Source: Cyanophora paradoxa (Eukaryota > Glaucocystophyceae > Cyanophorales > Cyanophoraceae). From it: DNA of 64,000 bases. The stretch is from the NCBI GenBank assembly GCA_004431415.1, contig QPMI01000588.1:208834-272833 (forward strand), written 5' to 3'. Under the pieces are notes generated by a model. It was not told the DNA's origin. It was given only the letters and a program-made list of their open reading frames with translations, and ran no database searches. This document shows, piece by piece, positions 1 through 12,619 of this stretch. How positions within the stretch are numbered: position 1 is the stretch's first letter; each line of letters opens with the position of its first letter. Made by a program: the position numbers and the translations under genes.

Positions 1-3000
1 TACTTGAAGAATTTCCCATGCCGCAGTGCATAACTTGGCTCGGCCTCCGCCGGATGCATTCCGCAGGAAACAAAGCTCATGATCAGGGAGCCGGGCGCCG
101 GTGTTGCATCAAGAGCTTATAATAACGATTTATCTAACGATCGAGTTCGCAATCGCGACCTGCAGCTGGCCATGGGCCAGCGACGAGCCGTGTTAATGCA
201 ACCATATGCATTGGTCATGATCAGGAGTCGCAGTCCTGCACGACCGGCCTTCGAATTCGGAAATCGGAATTCGAAAGTCGTTATCGATTCTTGAGCTTCA
301 CCCAATCTCATCATGAGCATGAGCTTTTTAACAATGGCCACGTCGCAAAGCTTAAGATTCCGAATCCGAAGTTCATTTCAATGTGCGCGACGTCAACCCC
401 GTACACGCCCCGGCCTTTGTGGGCCCTGCACTGGTACGCACGCGGGCCCCGCTGGCCCCACGCGGGCCCCGCACTGTCCGCTGTGAATATGAGTGGTTCG
501 CATGATTACTTGAAGAATTCCCATGCCGCAGTGCATAACTTGGCTCGGCCTCCGCCGGATGCATTCCGCAGGAAACAAAGCTCATGATCAGGGAGCCGGG
601 CGCCGGTGTTGCATCAAGAGCTTATAATAACGATTTATCTAACGATCGAGTTCGCAATCGCGACCTGCAGCTGGCCATGGGCCAGCGACGAGCCGTGTTA
701 ATGCAACCATATGCATTGGTCATGATCAGGAGTCGCAGTCCTGCACGACCGGCCTTCGAATTCGGAAATCGGAATTCGAAAGTCGTTATCGATTCTTGAG
801 CTTCACCCAATCTCATCATGAGCATGAGCTTTTTAACAATGGCCACGTCGCAAAGCTTAAGATTCCGAATCCGAAGTTCATTTCAATGTGCGCGACGTCA
901 ACCCCGTGCACGCCCCGGCCTTTGTGGGCCCTGCACTGGTACGCACGCGGGCCCCGCTGGCCCCACGCGGGCCCCGCACTGTCCGCTGTGAATATGAGTG
1001 GTTCGCATGATTACTTGAAGATTTTCCCATGCCGCAGTGCATAACTTGGCTCGGCCTCCGCCGGATGCATTCCGCAGGAAACAAAGCTCATGATCAGGGA
1101 GCCGGGCGCCGGTGTTGCATCAAGAGCTTATAATAACGATCTAATCTAACGATCGAGTTCGCAATCGCGACCTGCAGCTGGCCATGGGCCAGCGACGAGC
1201 CGTGTTAATGCAACCATATGCATTGGTCAGGAGTCGCAGTCCTGCACGACCGGCCTTCGAATTCGGAAATCGGAATTCGAAAGTCGTTATCGATTCTTGA
1301 GCTTCACCCAATCTCATCATGAGCATGAGCTTTTTAACAATGGCCACGTCGCAAAGCTTAAGATTCCGAATCCGAAGTTCATTTCAATGTGCGCGACGTC
1401 AACCCCGTGCACGCCACGGCCTTTGTGGGCCCTGCACTGGTACGCACGCGGGCCCCGCTGGCCCCACGCGGGCCCCGCACTGTCCGCTGTGAATATGAGT
1501 GGTTCGCATGATTACTTGAAGAATTTCCCATGCCGCAGTGCATAACTTGGCTCGGCCTCCGCCGGATGCATTCCGCAGGAAACAATGCTCATGATCAGGG
1601 AGCCGGGCGCCGGTGCTGCATCAAGAGCTTATAATAACGATCTAATCTAACGATCGAGTTCGCAATCGCGACCTGCAGCTGGCCATGGGCCAGCGACGAG
1701 CCGTGTTAATGCAACCATATGCATTGGTCAGGAGTCGCAGTCCTGCACGACCGGCCTTCGAATTCGGAAATCGGAATTCGAAAGTCGTTATTGATTCTTG
1801 AGCTTCACCCAATCTCATCATGAGCATGAGCTTTTTAACAATGGCCACGTCGCAAAGCTTAAGATTCCGAATCCGAAGTTCATTTCAATGTGCGCGACGT
1901 CAACGTTTTTAACCCCGTGCACGCCCCGGCCTTTGTGGGCCCTGCACTGGTACGCACGCGGGCCCCGCTGGCCCCACGCGGGCCCCGCACTGTCCGCTGT
2001 GAATATGAGTGGTTCGCATGATTACTTGAAGATTTTCCCATGCCGCAGTGCATAACTTGGCTCGGCCTCCGCCGGATGCATTCCGCAGGAAACAAAGCTC
2101 ATGATCAGGGAGCCGGGCGCCGGTGTTGCATCAAGAGCTTATAATAACGATCTAATCTAACGATCGAGTTCGCAATCGCGACCTGCAGCTGGCCATGGGC
2201 CAGCGACGAGCCGTGTTAATGCAACCATATGCATTGGTCAGGAGTCGCAGTCCTGCACGACCGGCCTTCGAATTCGGAAATCGGAATTCGAAAGTCGTTA
2301 TCGATTCTTGAGCTTCACCCAATCTCATCATGAGCATGAGCTTTTTAACAATGGCCACGTCGCAAAGCTTAAGATTCCGAATCCGAAGTTCATTTCAATG
2401 TGCGCGACGTCAACCCCGTGCACGCCCCGGCCTTTGTGGGCCCTGCACTGGTACGCACGCGGGCCCCGCTGGCCCACGCGGGCCCCGCACTGTCCGCTGT
2501 GAATATGAGTGGTTCGCATGATTACTTGAAGATTTTCCCATGCCGCAGTGCATAACTTGGCTCGGCCTCCGCCGGATGCATTCCGCAGGAAACAAAGCTC
2601 ATGATCAGGGAGCCGGGCGCCGGTGTTGCATCAAGAGCTTATATTATATATTATATAATAACGATCTAATCTAACGATCGAGTTCGCAATCGCGACCTGC
2701 AGCTGGCCATGGGCCAGCGACGAGCCGTGTTAATGCAACCATATGCATTGGTCAGGAGTCGCAGTCCTGCACGACCGGCCTTCGAATTCGGAAATCGGAA
2801 TTCGAAAGTCGTTATCGATTCTTGAGCTTCACCCAATCTCATCATGAGCATGAGCTTTTTAACAATGGCCACGTCGCAAAGCTTAAGATTCCGAATCCGA
2901 AGTTCATTTCAATGTGCGCGACGTCAACCCCGTGCACGCCACGGCCTTTGTGGGCCCTGCACTGGTACGCACGCGGGCCCCGCTGGCCCCACGCGGGCCC

Positions 3001-5054
3001 CGCACTGTCCGCTGTGAATATGAGTGGTTCGCATGATTACTTGAAGAATTTCCCATGCCGCAGTGCATAACTTGGCTCGGCCTCCGCCGGATGCATTCCG
3101 CAGGAAACAAAGCTCATGATCAGGGAGCCGGGCGCCGGTGTTGCATCAAGAGCTTATAATAACGATCTAATCTAACGATCGAGTTCGCAATCGCGACCTG
3201 CAGCTGGCCATGGGCCAGCGACGAGCCGTGTTAATGCAACCATATGCATTGGTCAGGAGTCGCAGTCCTGCACGACCGGCCTTCGAATTCGGAAATCGGA
3301 ATTCGAAAGTCGTTATCGATTCTTGAGCTTCACCCAATCTCATCATGAGCATGAGCTTTTTAACAATGGCCACGTCGCAAAGCTTAAGATTCCGAATCCG
3401 AAGTTCATTTCAATGTGCGCGACGTCAACCCCGTGCACGCCACGGCCTTTGTGGGCCCTGCACTGGTACGCACGCGGGCCCCGCTGGCCCCACGCGGGCC
3501 CCGCACTGTCCGCTGTGAATATGAGTGGTTCGCATGATTACTTGAAGAATTTCCCATGCCGCAGTGCATAACTTGGCTCGGCCTCCGCCGGATGCATTCC
3601 GCAGGAAACAATGCTCATGATCAGGGAGCCGGGCGCCGGTGCTGCATCAAGAGCTTATAATAACGATCTAATCTAACGATCGAGTTCGCAATCGCGACCT
3701 GCAGCTGGCCATGGGCCAGCGACGAGCCGTGTTAATGCAACCATATGCATTGGTCAGGAGTCGCAGTCCTGCACGACCGGCCTTCGAATTCGGAAATCGG
3801 AATTCGAAAGTCGTTATTGATTCTTGAGCTTCACCCAATCTCATCATGAGCATGAGCTTTTTAACAATGGCCACGTCGCAAAGCTTAAGATTCCGAATCC
3901 GAAGTTCATTTCAATGTGCGCGACGTCAACCCCGTGCACGCCCCGGCCTTTGTGGGCCCTGCACTGGTACGCACGCGGGCCCCGCTGGCCCCACGCGGGC
4001 CCCGCACTGTCCGCTGTGAATATGAGTGGTTCGCATGATTACTTGAAGATTTTCCCATGCCGCAGTGCATAACTTGGCTCGGCCTCCGCCGGATGCATTC
4101 CGCAGGAAACAAAGCTCATGATCAGGGAGCCGGGCGCCGGTGTTGCATCAAGAGCTTATAATAACGATCTAATCTAACGATCGAGTTCGCAATCGCGACC
4201 TGCAGCTGGCCATGGGCCAGCGACGAGCCGTGTTAATGCAACCATATGCATTGGTCAGGAGTCGCAGTCCTGCACGACCGGCCTTCGAATTCGGAAATCG
4301 GAATTCGAAAGTCGTTATCGATTCTTGAGCTTCACCCAATCTCATCATGAGCATGAGCTTTTTAACAATGGCCACGTCGCAAAGCTTAAGATTCCGAATC
4401 TGAAGTTCATTTCAATGTGCGCGACGTCAACCCCGTGCACGCCCCGGCCTTTGTGGGCCCTGCACTGGTACGCACGCGGGCCCCGCTGGCCCCACGCGGG
4501 CCCCGCACTGTCCGCTGTGAATATGAGTGGTTCGCATGATTACTTGAAGATTTTCCCATGCCGCAGTGCATAACTTGGCTCGGCCTCCGCCGGATGCATT
4601 CCGCAGGAAACAAAGCTCATGATCAGGGAGCCGGGCGCCGGTGTTGCATCAAGAGCTTATATTATATATTATATAATAACGATCTAATCTAACGATCGAG
4701 TTCGCAATCGCGACCTGCAGCTGGCCATGGGCCAGCGACGAGCCGTGTTAATGCAACCATATGCATTGGTCAGGAGTCGCAGTCCTGCACGACCGGCCTT
4801 CGAATTCGGAAATCGGAATTCGAAAGTCGTTATCGATTCTTGAGCTTCACCCAATCTCATCATGAGCATGAGCTTTTTAACAATGGCCACGTCGCAAAGC
4901 TTAAGATTCCGAATCCGAAGTTCATTTCAATGTGCGCGACGTCAACCCCGTGCACGCCCCGGCCTTTGTGGGCCCTGCACTGGTACGCACGCGGGCCCGC
5001 TGGCCCCACGCGGGCCCCGCACTGTCCGCTGTGAATATGAGTGGTTCGCATGAT

Positions 5055-6582
5055 TACTTGAAGAATTTCCCATGCCGCAGTGCATAACTTGGCTCGGCCT
5101 CCGCCGGATGCATTCCGCAGGAAACAATGCTCATGATCAGGGAGCCGGGCGCCGGTGCTGCATCAAGAGCTTATAATAACGATCTAATCTAACGATCGAG
5201 TTCGCAATCGCGACCTGCAGCTGGCCATGGGCCAGCGACGAGCCGTGTTAATGCAACCATATGCATTGGTCAGGAGTCGCAGTCCTGCACGACCGGCCTT
5301 CGAATTCGGAAATCGGAATTCGAAAGTCGTTATTGATTCTTGAGCTTCACCCAATCTCATCATGAGCATGAGCTTTTTAACAATGGCCACGTCGCAAAGC
5401 TTAAGATTCCGAATCCGAAGTTCATTTCAATGTGCGCGACGTCAACCCCGTGCACGTGCACGCCCCGGCCTTTGTGGGCCCTGCACTGGTACGCACGCGG
5501 GCCCCGCTGGCCCCACGCGGGCCCCGCACTGTCCGCTGTGAATATGAGTGGTTCGCATGATTACTTGAAGATTTTCCCATGCCGCAGTGCATAACTTGGC
5601 TCGGCCTCCGCCGGATGCATTCCGCAGGAAACAATGCTCATGATCAGGGAGCCGGGCGCCGGTGTTGCATCAAGAGCTTATAATAACGATCTAATCTAAC
5701 GTTCGATTTGCAATCGCGACCTGCAGCTGGCCATGGGCCAGCGACGAGCCGTGTTAATGCAACCATATGCATTGGTCAGGAGTCGCAGTCCTGCACGACC
5801 GGCCTTCGAATTCGGAAATCGGAATTCGAAAGTCGTTATCGATTCTTGAGCTTCACCCAATCTCATCATGAGCATGAGCTTTTTAACAATGGCCACGTCG
5901 CAAAGCTTAAGATTCCGAATCCGAAGTTCATTTCAATGTGTGCGTCGTCAACCCCGTGCACGCCCCGGCCTTTGTGGGCCCTGCACTGGTACGCACGCGG
6001 GCCCCGCTGGCCCCACGCGGGCCCCGCACTGTCCGCTGTAAATATGAGTGGTTCGCATGATTACTTGAAGAATTTCCCATGCCGCAGTGCATAACTTGGC
6101 TCGGCCTCCGCCGGATGCATTCCGCAGGAAACAAAGCTCATGATCAGGGAGCCGGCCGCGGGCGCCGGTGTTGCATGAAGAGCTTATATTATATATTATA
6201 TAATAACGATCTAATCTAACGATCGAGTTCGCAATCGCGACCTGCAGCTGGCCATGGGCCAGCGACGAGCCGTGTTAATGCAACCATATGCATTGGTCAG
6301 GAGTCGCAGTCCTGCACGACCGGCCTTCGAATTCGGAAATCGGAATTCGAAAGTCGTTATCGATTCTTGAGCTTCACCCAATCTCATCATGAGCATGAGC
6401 TTTTTAACAATGGCCACGTCGCAAAGCTTAAGATTCCGAATCCGAAGTTCATTTCAATGTGCGCGACGTCAACCCCGTGCACGCCCCGGCCTTTGTGGGC
6501 CCTGCACTGGTACGCACGCGGGCCCCGCTGGCCCCACGCGGGCCCCGCACTGTCCGCTGTGAATATGAGTGGTTCGCATGAT
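5055..6582. repeat. Higher-order repeat block of three satellite monomers, copy 1
   Basis: Three consecutive monomers of 507, 500 and 521 bp form a block that recurs in the next 1.5 kb with the same private variants. The first monomer has CAATGCTC, GGTGCTGCATC and TTATTGATTC plus the doubled GTGCAC. The second has the ACGTTCGATTTG variant and GTGTGCGTCG. The third carries the TATATTATATATTATA insert. Variants travel together, so the block was amplified as a unit. Confidence 0.85.
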
Positions 6583-8101
6583 TACTTGAAGAATTTCCCA
6601 TGCCGCAGTGCATAACTTGGCTCGGCCTCCGCCGGATGCATTCCGCAGGAAACAATGCTCATGATCAGGGAGCCGGGCGCCGGTGCTGCATCAAGAGCTT
6701 ATAATAACGATCTAATCTAACGATCGAGTTCGCAATCGCGACCTGCAGCTGGCCATGGGCCAGCGACGAGCCGTGTTAATGCAACCATATGCATTGGTCA
6801 GGAGTCGCAGTCCTGCACGACCGGCCTTCGAATTCGGAAATCGGAATTCGAAAGTCGTTATTGATTCTTGAGCTTCACCCAATCTCATCATGAGCATGAG
6901 CTTTTTAACAATGGCCACGTCGCAAAGCTTAAGATTCCGAATCCGAAGTTCATTTCAATGTGCGCGACGTCAACCCCGTGCACGTGCACGCCCCGGCCTT
7001 TGTGGGCCCTGCACTGGTACGCACGCGGGCCCCGCTGGCCCCACGCGGGCCCCGCACTGTCCGCTGTGAATATGAGTGGTTCGCATGATTACTTGAAGAT
7101 TTTCCCATGCCGCAGTGCATAACTTGGCTCGGCCTCCGCCGGATGCATTCCGCAGGAAACAAAGCTCATGATCAGGGAGCCGGGCGCCGGTGTTGCATCA
7201 AGAGCTTATAATAACGATCTAATCTAACGTTCGATTTGCAATCGCGACCTGCAGCTGGCCATGGGCCAGCGACGAGCCGTGTTAATGCAACCATATGCAT
7301 TGGTCAGGAGTCGCAGTCCTGCACGACCGGCCTTCGAATTCGGAAATCGGAATTCGAAAGTCGTTATCGATTCTTGAGCTTCACCCAATCTCATCATGAG
7401 CATGAGCTTTTTAACAATGGCCACGTCGCAAAGCTTAAGATTCCGAATCCGAAGTTCATTTCAATGTGTGCGTCGTCAACCCCGTGCACGCCCCGGCCTT
7501 TGTGGGCCCTGCACTGGTACGCACGCGGGCCCCGCTGGCCCCACGCGGGCCCCGCACTGTCCGCTGTAAATATGAGTGGTTCGCATGATTACTTGAAGAA
7601 TTTCCCATGCCGCAGTGCATAACTTGGCTCGGCCTCCGCCGGATGCATTCCGCAGGAAACAAAGCTCATGATCAGGGAGCCGGCCGCGGGCGCCGGTGTT
7701 GCATCAAGAGCTTATATTATAATAACGATCTAATATAACGATCGAGTTCGCAATCGCGACCTGCAGCTGGCCATGGGCCAGCGACGAGCCGTGTTAATGC
7801 AACCATATGCATTGGTCAGGAGTCGCAGTCCTGCACGACCGGCCTTCGAATTCGGAAATCGGAATTCGAAAGTCGTTATCGATTCTTGAGCTTCACCCAA
7901 TCTCATCATGAGCATGAGCCTTTTAACAATGGCCACGTCGCAAAGCTTAAGATTCCGAATCCGAAGTTCATTTCAATGTGCGCGACGTCAACCCCGTGCA
8001 CGCCACGGCCTTTGTGGGCCCTGCACTGGTACGCACGCGGGCCCCGCTGGCCCCACGCGGGCCCCGCACTGTCCGCTGTGAATATGAGTGGTTCGCATGA
8101 T
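6583..8101. repeat. Higher-order repeat block of three satellite monomers, copy 2
   Basis: Monomers of 507, 500 and 512 bp repeat the variant pattern of 5,055-6,582; the third has a shortened TATATT insert. Related but looser blocks start at 1,513 (with one extra monomer at 3,038), 3,539 and 8,102, each recognised by the CAATGCTC plus GGTGCTGCATC monomer. Confidence 0.85.
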
Positions 8102-9732
8102 TACTTGAAGATTTTCCCATGCCGCAGTGCATAACTTGGCTCGGCCTCCGCCGGATGCATTCCGCAGGAAACAATGCTCATGATCAGGGAGCCGGGCGCC
8201 GGTGCTGCATCAAGAGCTTATAATAACGATTTATCTAACGATCGAGTTCGCAATCGCGACCTGCAGCTGGCCATGGGCCAGCGACGAGCCGTGTTAATGC
8301 AACCATATGCATTGGTCAGGAGTCGCAGTCCTGCACGACCGGCCTTCGAATTCGGAAATCGGAATTCGAAAGTCGTTATCGATTCTTGAGCTTCACCCAA
8401 TCTCATCATGAGCATGAGCTTTTTAACAATGGCCACGTCGCAAAGCTTAAGATTCCGAATCCGAAGTTCATTTCAATGTGTGCGTCGTCAACCCCGTGCA
8501 CGCCCCGGCCTTTGTGGGCCCTGCACTGGTACGCACGCGGGCCCTGCTGGCCCCACGCGGGCCCCGCACTGTCCGCTGTGAATATGAGTGGTTCGCATGA
8601 TTACTTGAAGAATTTCCCATGCCGCAGTGCATAACTTGGCTCGGCCTCCGCCGGATGCATTCCGCAGGAAACAAAGCTCATGATCAGGGAGCCGGCCGCG
8701 GGCGCCGGTGTTGCATCAAGAGCTTATAATAACGATCTAATCTAACGATCGAGTTCGCAATCGCGACCTGCAGCTGGCCATGGGCCAGCGACGAGCCGTG
8801 TTAATGCAACCATATGCATTGGTCAGGAGTCGCAGTCCTGCACGACCGGCCTTCGAATTCGGAAATCGGAATTCGAAAGTCGTTATCGATTCTTGAGCTT
8901 CACCCAATCTCATCATGAGCATGAGCTTTTTAACAATGGCCACGTCGCAAAGCTTAAGATTCCGAATCCGAAGTTCATTTCAATGTGCGCGACGTCAACC
9001 CCGTGCACGCCCCGGCCTTTGTGGGCCCTGCACTGGTACGCACGCGGGCCCCACTTGCCCCACGCGGGCCCTGCACTGTCCGCTGTAAATATGAGTGGTT
9101 CGCATGATTACTCGAAGATTCTTTCATGCCGCAGTGCAGAACTTGGCTCGGCCTCCGCCGGATGCATTCCGCAGGAAACAAAGCTCATGATCAGGGAGCC
9201 GGGCGCCGGTGTTGCATCAAGAGCTTATAATAACGATCTAATCTAACGTTCGAGTTCGCAATCGCGACCTGCAGCTGGCCATGGGCCAGCGACGAGCCGT
9301 GTTAATGCAACCATATGCATTGGTCAGGAGTCGCAGTCCTGCACGACCGGCCTTCGAATTCGGAAATCGGAATTCGAAAGTCGTTATCGATTCTTGAGCT
9401 TCACCCAATCTCATCATGAGCATGAGCTTTTTAACAATGGCCACGTCGCAAAGCTTAAGATTCCGAATCCGAAGTTCATTTCAATGTGCGCGACGTCAAC
9501 CCCGTGCACGCCCCGGCCTTTGTGGGCCCTGCACTGGTACGCACGCGGGCCCCGCTGGCCCCACGCGGGCCCCGCACTGTCCGCTGTAAATATGAGTGGT
9601 TCGCATGATTACTCGAAGATTCTTTCATGCCGCAGTGCATAACTTGGCTCGGCCTCCGCCGGATGCATTCCGCAGGAAACAAAGCTCACGATCAGGGAGC
9701 CGGCCGCGGGCGCCGGTGTTGCATCAAGAGCT

Positions 9733-9957
9733 CATGATCCTCGAGGCTACGTGCAAGGTCGTTTCGAATTCCAGCGCTGGCGACGTCCGGATCCGAAATT
9801 AAAGCTATGTATAAGTACAAGTAGTCAGAGGGGCCGGGGATCCGGAGCCTTGGAGAAAGAAGAGGGGAGAAAGGAGAGGTATTCGGCTCAGCGAACTCGA
9901 ATTCATGGCCCGATACTATGATGTATCGATGACATGATGGATTTGCATGGGCAGCGC
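9733..9957. other. Unique spacer between satellite and element A
   Basis: About 225 bp in which I recognise no gene or repeat. It holds a purine-rich stretch near 9,850 (GAAGAGGGGAGAAAGGAGAG). The last five bases, AGCGC, are the left target-site duplication of element A. Confidence 0.6.
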
Positions 9958-10257
9958 TGTCGCATGCATGATTATCGTGCATGCGGAGCTAGATAGTGCA
10001 GCCTTCGTGCTGCTAGTGGCTAGTGCAGCCTACGTGCTGCTAGGGCCGACGTCGGCGTCAGTACGCCTCGGCCACCTCTTATTATAGCTAATACGGGTAC
10101 GCCGGGCCTGTCCGGGTACGCATCATTCATTAGGGATACAGTGTTACTTGCAATACTACCGGAGCGACAGCGATCCCTCGTGATCCACTGAGCCCCGTCG
10201 AGCCACGCTCGACCGGGAGCCTCCCCGCGTGCTTCCCCACTAATCCCGCACGCGACA
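9958..10257 (+). repeat. 5' LTR of element A
   Basis: 300 bp beginning TGTCGCATGC and ending CGCACGCGACA, so it has TG...CA ends and a 6-bp terminal inverted repeat TGTCGC/GCGACA. It matches 15,437-15,736 over its whole length. Confidence 0.95.
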
Positions 10258-10277
10258 GGCGCCACTGCCGGGAATCG
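10258..10277 (+). other. Primer-binding site of element A
   Basis: Directly after the LTR comes GGCGCCACTGCCGGGAATCG. It has the form of a complement to a tRNA 3' end: its reverse complement reads as a T-arm CGATTCCCGGCAG followed by an acceptor strand ending GCC. The expected leading T of TGG is replaced by the terminal A of the LTR. The tRNA species cannot be named from this alone. Confidence 0.6.
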
Positions 10278-10314
10278 CAACCATTTTGTTGCCCCCCACC
10301 TCGCCCCGTCTCGA

Positions 10315-10391
10315 AATCCCGTCCTCGGGATTCGAACCCGGGTTCCTGGCTCGTAGAGCAGACGCTCTACCACCTGAGCCAAGAGGGTGGT
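10315..10391 (-). tRNA. tRNA-like sequence (degenerate or captured)
   Basis: On the minus strand this reads TTGGCTCAGGTGGTAGAGC, a good D-arm, then an imperfect anticodon arm, then CGGGTTCGAATCCCG, a typical T-arm. Acceptor pairing has at least two mismatches and the anticodon stem pairs poorly, so a functional tRNA is doubtful. It lies inside the rearranged leader of element A. A second T-arm only, without D-arm, is present at about 10,490-10,516. A captured tRNA or tRNA-derived fragment is the best reading. Confidence 0.45.
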
Positions 10392-11064
10392 TCGATATGA
10401 GACTTGGTCGTCTCTGGGCGTCTTTGTGCGCCACTGCCGGGAATCGCAACCATTTTGTTGCCCCCCACCTCTCCCCGTCTCGAAATCCCGTCCTCGGGAT
10501 TCGAACCCGGGTTCCTGAGCCCCGTCGAGCCACGCTCGACCGGGAGCCTCCCCGCGTGCTTCCCCACTAATCCCGCACGCGACAGGCGCCACTGCTCGGA
10601 GCTGAATCTTTAAGGGTCAGGTCGGGTCGCTCGCGATCCCGCCTTCGCGCGCGCCGCGCACGCGCACCGTAGCATCGTAGTGACATTCCCAGCCGTCTGC
10701 TCACAGTACGCAACCGGTTACCCCGGGTGCCGAAAAGTGAGAGCCTGCGCTCCGGTGACCCCGGAGACTGGCTGGCTTGAGTTCTTTACCGGAACTCTTG
10801 CCCTGCGTGCTGAAGAGCCGGCCGCGCGCCGCGCTAGAGCCGACCGCCCTCGTGCGCGTCGAGCCGCCGAAGTTCCCCTCGAGGGCAACTTTGTGCCATC
10901 GCCGATCCCTGGCCTGCGAGCCTGGATTGTGCTCCGGTGTGTTGCGCTAGCAACATATCGTCGTCTGTGCCGTCGAAATCCCGCGTTTTACGCGGCGACT
11001 CGGCCTCAAAGAGCTTCGAGCTCAAATTTGATCTGCCTTGTACTTGCCACTGTGAGAGCCTGCC

Positions 11065-12619
11065 ATGTCGCGGCTTCCAGTTGAGCTGCCGGCGAGTGAG
11101 CGTGATCGCATGATCGCACTCAACTCGACCGTGCCTGTGAGTGGCGTGTCCGTTCAGCAGATGACTGCTGCGGCGCCCGCAGTTGATGCGAAGGGCTTGC
11201 CCTCCATCACTCCGCTGTCTGCGAACCCTACCATCGAAGAAGTCGATGAGTGGCGCCAGCAGATTAGCACTTTCGTCTCCACTCAGGCGCATAAGTATGC
11301 GTATGAGCCCGAGGGAGACAACTGGACCAAGGTTGAAGCTCTTGGCGGCTTCATGGTCTCGCAGCTCTGCAAGGGCTCGCTGCGCTCCCAGATGCAGCGC
11401 ATGCGTGACCAGCTGGAAGAGACCGTCGGACTAAAGAATACCTTGCCAGCAAGCGCGCGCGGCTGGCCGTGCTGACTGCCTTGCCTATCGAGGCCCGGCT
11501 CCCTGAGACCGAGGCCGAGATCCTGCAGCTCGAGAATGCAATCACGCGTCTCGAGGCTGAGATCGCTGAGGGCCGCAATAACTTCCAGCGCGCTCCGGGC
11601 GTTGCGAAGTACATCATTGCGCGCGTGACGAAGGGCCTGCCCCACGTCGCTGAAGCCGCGATCAACGCTGCGTACACGGGCGAAGACCCGCTGACGTGGG
11701 TGAACTGGATCGCCCCGCACGTGCGCCACACGCGCCCCGCGGGCAAATCATACGCTGAGCACTTGATCACCGTGATATTGGGAACGCTCTCTCGCGCCGT
11801 CAGACCGGGCTCGACCCGCAGTATGACAACTACGAAGTTCGCGCTGCGATCGGCGCGCGCCAGAATGAGAATACGATGACGTACATTCTGCAGGAGCTCC
11901 GCGGCGAGTTCGCGCGCTTCGGGGCCGATCTCACGCCCCTGCGCGCCGAAAGGATTTTCGAGGAGCAGTGCGACCGCCACGGTCGCCGGACCGTGCGCCT
12001 GCTGCAGGAGCCGTCCCAGGAGACTGAGCCCTCGGCAAAGCGCTCCAAGGGGCCGGCCGGCTTCAAGGCTCCGCCGTATGCCGGCGACGTAGATGCCACG
12101 CCAATTAAGGCTGTGAAGCCTGCAGCTGCAGCAGCGGCTCCTGCTGAGGCTGGGCGTGACCCCCCTCCTGCAGCTGATCGCGAGGCCCGGTCCCTCGTTT
12201 CTGCACATGGGTCCTCTTGGGCCGTGCAGTCTAGCTCGCCAGGCGCCCTTGCCGCTGTGATGCAGCGCATGGCTGAGCTTGGGTACCCTCAGTACCCTCC
12301 GGCTGAGTGCTGGAACTGTGCTGGCGACCCCAGTGTCCCAGCCTCCGAGCGCCTTCACTGGGCTTTCCTTTGCCCGAAGCGCCCCCCGCACGCCCCCCGC
12401 CACCGCTGGGTGCGGCAGGATACGTACACGTATGATGACTCCTACGAAGACTCATACGAGGATGAGTACGATGAGGCAGCTGCAGCTGCAGCTGCGGCCG
12501 TGGATGAGGTCTGCGGTCGCTGCGGCGAGACTGGGCACCACCACAGTGCCTGCTCCGACCCGCCGACTCGTGCTAAAGGCAAGGCCCCTCTGGCCCTGCC
12601 TGCCCCCGAGGCCGAGTAA
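11065..12619 (+). pseudogene. gag-like gene of element A, two frameshifts
   Basis: Three overlapping reading frames together give one gag-like protein. Frame one starts with ATG at 11,065 and holds PTIEEVDEWRQQISTFV. It is lost near 11,436, where the sense moves to a frame with ARLAVLTALPIEARL and a coiled-coil-like acidic stretch. A second shift near 11,790 leads to the frame with MTYILQELRGEFARFGADL that runs to TAA at 12,619. The last part has a cysteine pair motif CWNC, an acidic DDSYEDSYEDEYDE stretch and a CCHC zinc knuckle CGRCGETGHHHSAC (C-x2-C-x4-H-x4-C, about 12,511-12,552), which in retroelement Gag binds the genomic RNA. The block around LTPLRAERIFEEQCDRHGRR matches LSPLQLDEIFVAACKTHGCR in element B, so the two gags are homologous. 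No protease follows. Confidence 0.8.

Larger units (their letters stand above)
1..9732. repeat. Satellite array, ~500-bp monomer, about 19.2 copies
   Basis: Head-to-tail repeats. Taking the motif TACTTGAAG (TACTCGAAG in the last two) as unit start, units begin at 1, 507, 1012, 1513, 2023, 2523, 3038, 3539, 4040, 4541, 5055, 5562, 6062, 6583, 7090, 7590, 8102, 8602, 9109 and 9610, so lengths run from 500 to 521 bp. The final copy breaks off at about 9,732 in the shared motif TTGCATCAAGAGCT. The array continues past the left edge of the window. Monomers are nearly identical and differ mainly by small indels: an ATGATC duplication near 220 and 722, a TATATT-rich insert near 2,640, 4,656 and 6,186, a doubled GTGCAC near 5,453 and 6,979, and an extra GGCCGC near 6,154, 7,682, 8,694 and 9,702. 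Short frames are open on both strands of every unit with equal conservation, so I regard them as non-coding. Confidence 0.97.
10191..10600 (+). repeat. Rearranged leader of element A with reiterated LTR tail and primer-binding site
   Basis: The last 67 bp of the LTR (10,191-10,257) recur at 10,517-10,583. The stretch that follows the LTR (10,258-10,348) recurs at 10,430-10,516. A tRNA-like block sits between them. The motif GGCGCCACTGC therefore occurs three times (10,258; 10,429 lacking its first G; 10,584), and only the last leads directly into the gag leader. This looks like template switching or mispriming during reverse transcription, fixed in the element. Confidence 0.85.

Noticed and set aside
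1-9732. Dozens of 60-128-codon frames on both strands of the satellite
   Set aside because: They recur in every monomer simply because the monomers are identical. Both strands are equally open, changes do not respect codon positions, and indels of 1-9 bases shift the frames.
1-9732. CRISPR array
   Set aside because: Repeats are contiguous 500-bp monomers without unique spacers, and the surrounding genes are eukaryotic.
10315-10391. A functional nuclear tRNA gene
   Set aside because: D- and T-arms are good, but acceptor and anticodon stems have several mismatches and the sequence sits inside a rearranged retroelement leader.
10020-10592. Minus-strand 190-codon frame over the element A leader
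   Set aside because: It is made of duplicated LTR and leader sequence, and part of it recurs in the 3' LTR; there is no domain.
11430-11880. Programmed frameshifting in the element A gag
   Set aside because: Two shifts occur within gag itself, not at a gag-pol border, and no slippery heptamer is evident. Plain indels are simpler.
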